From the NCBI GenBank assembly GCA_946408295.1, contig CAMJRT010000046.1, positions 1 through 8,051 on the forward strand: DNA of 8,051 nt, read 5' to 3'. A program made the translations under genes and the position numbers. The notes below the pieces were generated by a model. That model worked only from the letters and a program-made list of their open reading frames with translations, was not told the origin of the DNA and did not search any database. Within the stretch, counting starts at the first letter, position 1; each line of letters opens with the position of its first letter. Source of the DNA: an uncultured Bacteroidales bacterium. GTDB lineage: Bacteria; Bacteroidota; Bacteroidia; Bacteroidales; UBA932. Of this stretch, positions 5,801 through 8,051 are shown piece by piece.

Positions 5801-5831
5801 CCCGCGAAGGGAAAATCATCAAATTTGCGGG
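5801..5831 (+). repeat. Inverted repeat just upstream of the TonB-dependent receptor start
   Basis: CCCGCGAA (5801-5808) pairs with TTTGCGGG (5824-5831): an 8-bp stem with one G-U pair and a 15-nt loop. It ends 3 nt before the ATG. It could be an operator overlapping the promoter or an mRNA hairpin shielding the start codon. It has no T-tract and lies too close to the next gene for a simple terminator of the upstream operon. Confidence 0.35.
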
Positions 5832-5834
5832 CTT

Positions 5835-8051
5835 ATGAAAAAGTTTCCGCTCATAACCCTGCTGGCTGTGTTGTGTGCGTCCGGAGCGGCAGTCCGGGCA
5901 CAGGGACGCCTGTCGCTGGAAGTGACGGACGGGAAGCAGGCGCTCCCCGGGGTGGTCATCCAGGTTCATCCCTATGCGTTATGGGCACAGACCGACCGGA
6001 CGGGAAAGGCTGTCGTCAACGATGTCCCCGAGGGCGCCTGCGAGGTGGAGGCGAGCCTGCTGGGATACGTGACCCGGACGGTCCGCCTCTCAATGGGAAA
6101 AGACTCCGGCTTGAAAATCACGATGGAGGAGGCTACCTATGCGCTGAAAGACGTCGTCGTCACTTCGCAGCGGAAAGAGTCGCCCGGTTCCACCGTCACC
6201 CGCATCGACGCCCAGGCCATCGCCCACCTTCAGGCGACCAGCCTGTCCGATGTACTGCAGCTGCTTCCCGGAGAAACGGTCACCTCCAATCCCACCCTGA
6301 CCGCCGCCTCCCGTTTCCAATCGCGTACCCTCGATGGGAACGACGGCAACAACGCCTTCGGAGCGGCCATCGTGATGGACGGCATCCCGCTTTCCACCAA
6401 TGCCGAACGGGCCAATACCGGCGGCACCCTTTCGAGTGCCGGTTCGGGCGTGGACCTGCGCAGCATCGGCACCGACGAGATTGAAAGCATAGAAGTCATC
6501 CGCGGCATCCCGTCGGCGGAGTACGGCGACCTGTCGTCCGGGACGATGGTTGTCCGGAGCAAGACCGGGGTCAGCGACCTGCGCGGCGGAGTCCGGATTT
6601 ATCCGGGTATCATCCAGGCCAGTCTGGCCAAAGGCTTCAAGGCCGGCCAAGGGCAGGTCGTCAATCTGTCCTGGGACCTGGCGGACGGCAAGTCGGACCC
6701 GCGTTACCGTACGGACACCTATCTGCGGACAGGCCTTTCCGCCAGCCATACGCTGAACCTTCCGTCCGGCGGTATGCTGACGACCCGCCTGCGCTACGGT
6801 TTTGTCCGGGACTGGTCCGGGCCGGATCCCGACGAGCCCGTTCAGGATGTCAGCGCATCAACCCGCGAGCACAGCCTCTCCCTGAGCCACGGGGGACGAT
6901 TTCATTCCGACGCCCTTCTGGCCCGCTCCTGGGGCTACGACTTTTCCTTTTCCTTCAAGGACAGCGAGTCTTTCTCCCGCAAATTGCTGGGAGGCAACAC
7001 TCCGCTTACGAACTCACTGACGGAGGGGACCTTCCGCACCGTCCTTCTCCCGCTGCAATACTACGGGGAAGGAGGGACGACGAGCCGGCCGCTCAACGCC
7101 TTTTTCAAACTTTTCGACAAATTCACCCTGACAGCAGGTCCTATGTCCAACAACATCTCCGTCGGCGCAGAATGGCGGATGGACGGCAATGCCGGGCCCG
7201 GCTACCACGACAGCAATCCCGCCCTGCCCTTGTCCACGGGCGGGCTGCGGCTGCGTCCGTACTATGCTCTCCCTTTCGTCCATCAGGCCGTACTTTATGC
7301 CGAAGATGCCTTCCGTCTGCCTTTTGTCAAAGGAAAGGACTATCCTGCGCTCAGCGGTCAGCTGGGCCTGCGTCTGACCTGCCTGCAACCTCACCGCAGC
7401 GAGTGGATGTTCAGCCTCTCCCCGAGGGTCAACCTGTCGCTGGATATTTCCCGCTGGCTGCGCCTTCGCGGCGGCTATGGCCTGACGGACAAGATGCCCT
7501 CCCAGGCTATGCTCTACCCGGAGCCGGGCTGGCTGGACCTCATCCATATCAGCGCCGTGAAAGACGGGCGGTATATAGGGGTCTATACCACCCGCATCTT
7601 CGACCGCAATGCCGGCCTGGTCCGGCCGATGCGGACGCAGAAAGCCGAAATGAGCATAGAGGCCAAGACCGCCCACGGCCAGTCTTTCTCGGTGACGGCC
7701 TGGATGGAAAAGACGGACGGCGGTTTCGGCTCCCGTACCCTGACCTTCGATGCCGTCGCCTTCGACCGCCCCTCCATCCGGGACACCCTCGTGCAGAGCC
7801 GAAGCGTCCCGGGCAATACGGATTACCACGGCAGCTGGGGCGTGGAATTCGACTTCGATCTGGGCCGTATCACCGCCACCGGCACTTCCTTTTTTCTCAG
7901 CGGAGCCTGGACGGAAACCCGCTACCACAGTACCGAAGAAGTCTATGTCGTTCCCCGCGGCCCGGTGGAGACCTATACCAAGACCTGGGTGGCCTATCCC
8001 TCGGACAGCCGGGACCATCTCAAGCGGCGCTTTTCTTCCACCCTGCGCGTC
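5835..8051 (+). CDS. TonB-dependent outer-membrane receptor (partial, runs off the right edge)
   Basis: A single open frame of 739 codons without a stop continues past the window end. The protein starts with a signal peptide, MKKFPLITLLAVLCASG, with probable cleavage after Ala22 (AVRA/Q). Residues 24-98 form a CarboxypepD_reg-like beta domain (LPGVVIQV, DRTGKAVVNDVPEG, LLGYVTRTVRL) common to Bacteroidota receptors. The plug follows at about 104-245, from LKDVVVTSQRKE through LSDVLQLLPG and IVMDGIPLST to IESIEVIRGIPSAEYGDLSSG, which is a strong family signature. The remainder consists of barrel strands rich in alternating aromatic and polar residues; their last part is not visible. Receptors of this kind import siderophores, haem, cobalamin, metals or glycans using TonB energy. 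No SusD partner is seen upstream, so a glycan role is not supported. The substrate is unknown. The start is supported by the signal peptide. Confidence 0.92.
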   Translation, partial: MKKFPLITLLAVLCASGAAVRAQGRLSLEVTDGKQALPGVVIQVHPYALWAQTDRTGKAVVNDVPEGACEVEASLLGYVTRTVRLSMGKDSGLKITMEEATYALKDVVVTSQRKESPGSTVTRIDAQAIAHLQATSLSDVLQLLPGETVTSNPTLTAASRFQSRTLDGNDGNNAFGAAIVMDGIPLSTNAERANTGGTLSSAGSGVDLRSIGTDEIESIEVIRGIPSAEYGDLSSGTMVVRSKTGVSDLRGGVRIYPGIIQASLAKGFKAGQGQVVNLSWDLADGKSDPRYRTDTYLRTGLSASHTLNLPSGGMLTTRLRYGFVRDWSGPDPDEPVQDVSASTREHSLSLSHGGRFHSDALLARSWGYDFSFSFKDSESFSRKLLGGNTPLTNSLTEGTFRTVLLPLQYYGEGGTTSRPLNAFFKLFDKFTLTAGPMSNNISVGAEWRMDGNAGPGYHDSNPALPLSTGGLRLRPYYALPFVHQAVLYAEDAFRLPFVKGKDYPALSGQLGLRLTCLQPHRSEWMFSLSPRVNLSLDISRWLRLRGGYGLTDKMPSQAMLYPEPGWLDLIHISAVKDGRYIGVYTTRIFDRNAGLVRPMRTQKAEMSIEAKTAHGQSFSVTAWMEKTDGGFGSRTLTFDAVAFDRPSIRDTLVQSRSVPGNTDYHGSWGVEFDFDLGRITATGTSFFLSGAWTETRYHSTEEVYVVPRGPVETYTKTWVAYPSDSRDHLKRRFSSTLRV

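Noticed and set aside
5825..6484. 219-codon + strand frame at the start of the receptor
   Set aside because: It is out of frame with the signal peptide, CarboxypepD_reg domain and plug that begin at 5835, and is rich in Arg, Gly and Pro as expected for a shadow.
7014..8018. 334-codon open frame opposite the receptor barrel
   Set aside because: It is antisense to a continuous TonB-dependent receptor frame and has no promoter or domain.

Overview
The window looks like chromosomal DNA from a member of the Bacteroidota, most likely the order Bacteroidales, with GC-rich genes and short AT-rich promoters. The evidence is the promoter style (TTTG, about 20 bp, then TAnnTTTG), start sites without a clear Shine-Dalgarno sequence, a CarboxypepD_reg-type TonB-dependent receptor, a SUI1/YciH homologue, a DUF4271-like membrane protein and a hemerythrin/LuxR gene pair. 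The GC-rich coding would suit an Alistipes-like genome, but the genus is a guess.

Layout. Positions 1-269 hold no convincing gene. They contain an AT-rich nested palindrome centred near 40 and two direct copies of a 60-bp palindromic unit (86-145 and 161-220). Positions 270-2493 are a leftward two-gene glycerol operon: glycerol kinase first, then a glycerol facilitator 4 bp later, with a near-consensus promoter at 2515-2546. A rightward cluster of three tightly packed genes follows at 2659-4175: an ECF sigma factor, a SUI1/YciH translation-factor homologue, and a polytopic DUF4271-like protein. Its stop codon overlaps the stop of a leftward, 5'-truncated remnant of an outer-membrane barrel gene (4172-4408). 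Positions 4473-5739 are a rightward pair with an 8-nt overlap: a YtfE/RIC-like di-iron hemerythrin protein and a LuxR-type regulator with a decayed receiver domain. From 5835 to the right edge runs a TonB-dependent receptor that is open at the window end, so its C-terminus is not visible.

How the genes work together. The glycerol genes form a complete import-and-trap unit: GlpF lets glycerol diffuse in and GlpK phosphorylates it. No glycerol-3-phosphate dehydrogenase is present here. The sigma/SUI1/DUF4271 cluster joins a transcription factor to a translation-related protein and shows no obvious anti-sigma factor. The hemerythrin/LuxR pair probably senses or repairs damage from oxygen or nitrosative stress and controls genes elsewhere. 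Whether it also controls the adjacent receptor is unknown. Most of the window is ordinary. The less usual items are the left-end repeats, the decayed receiver, the anti-sigma-less sigma operon, the porin remnant, and promoter placements that predict leaderless mRNAs.
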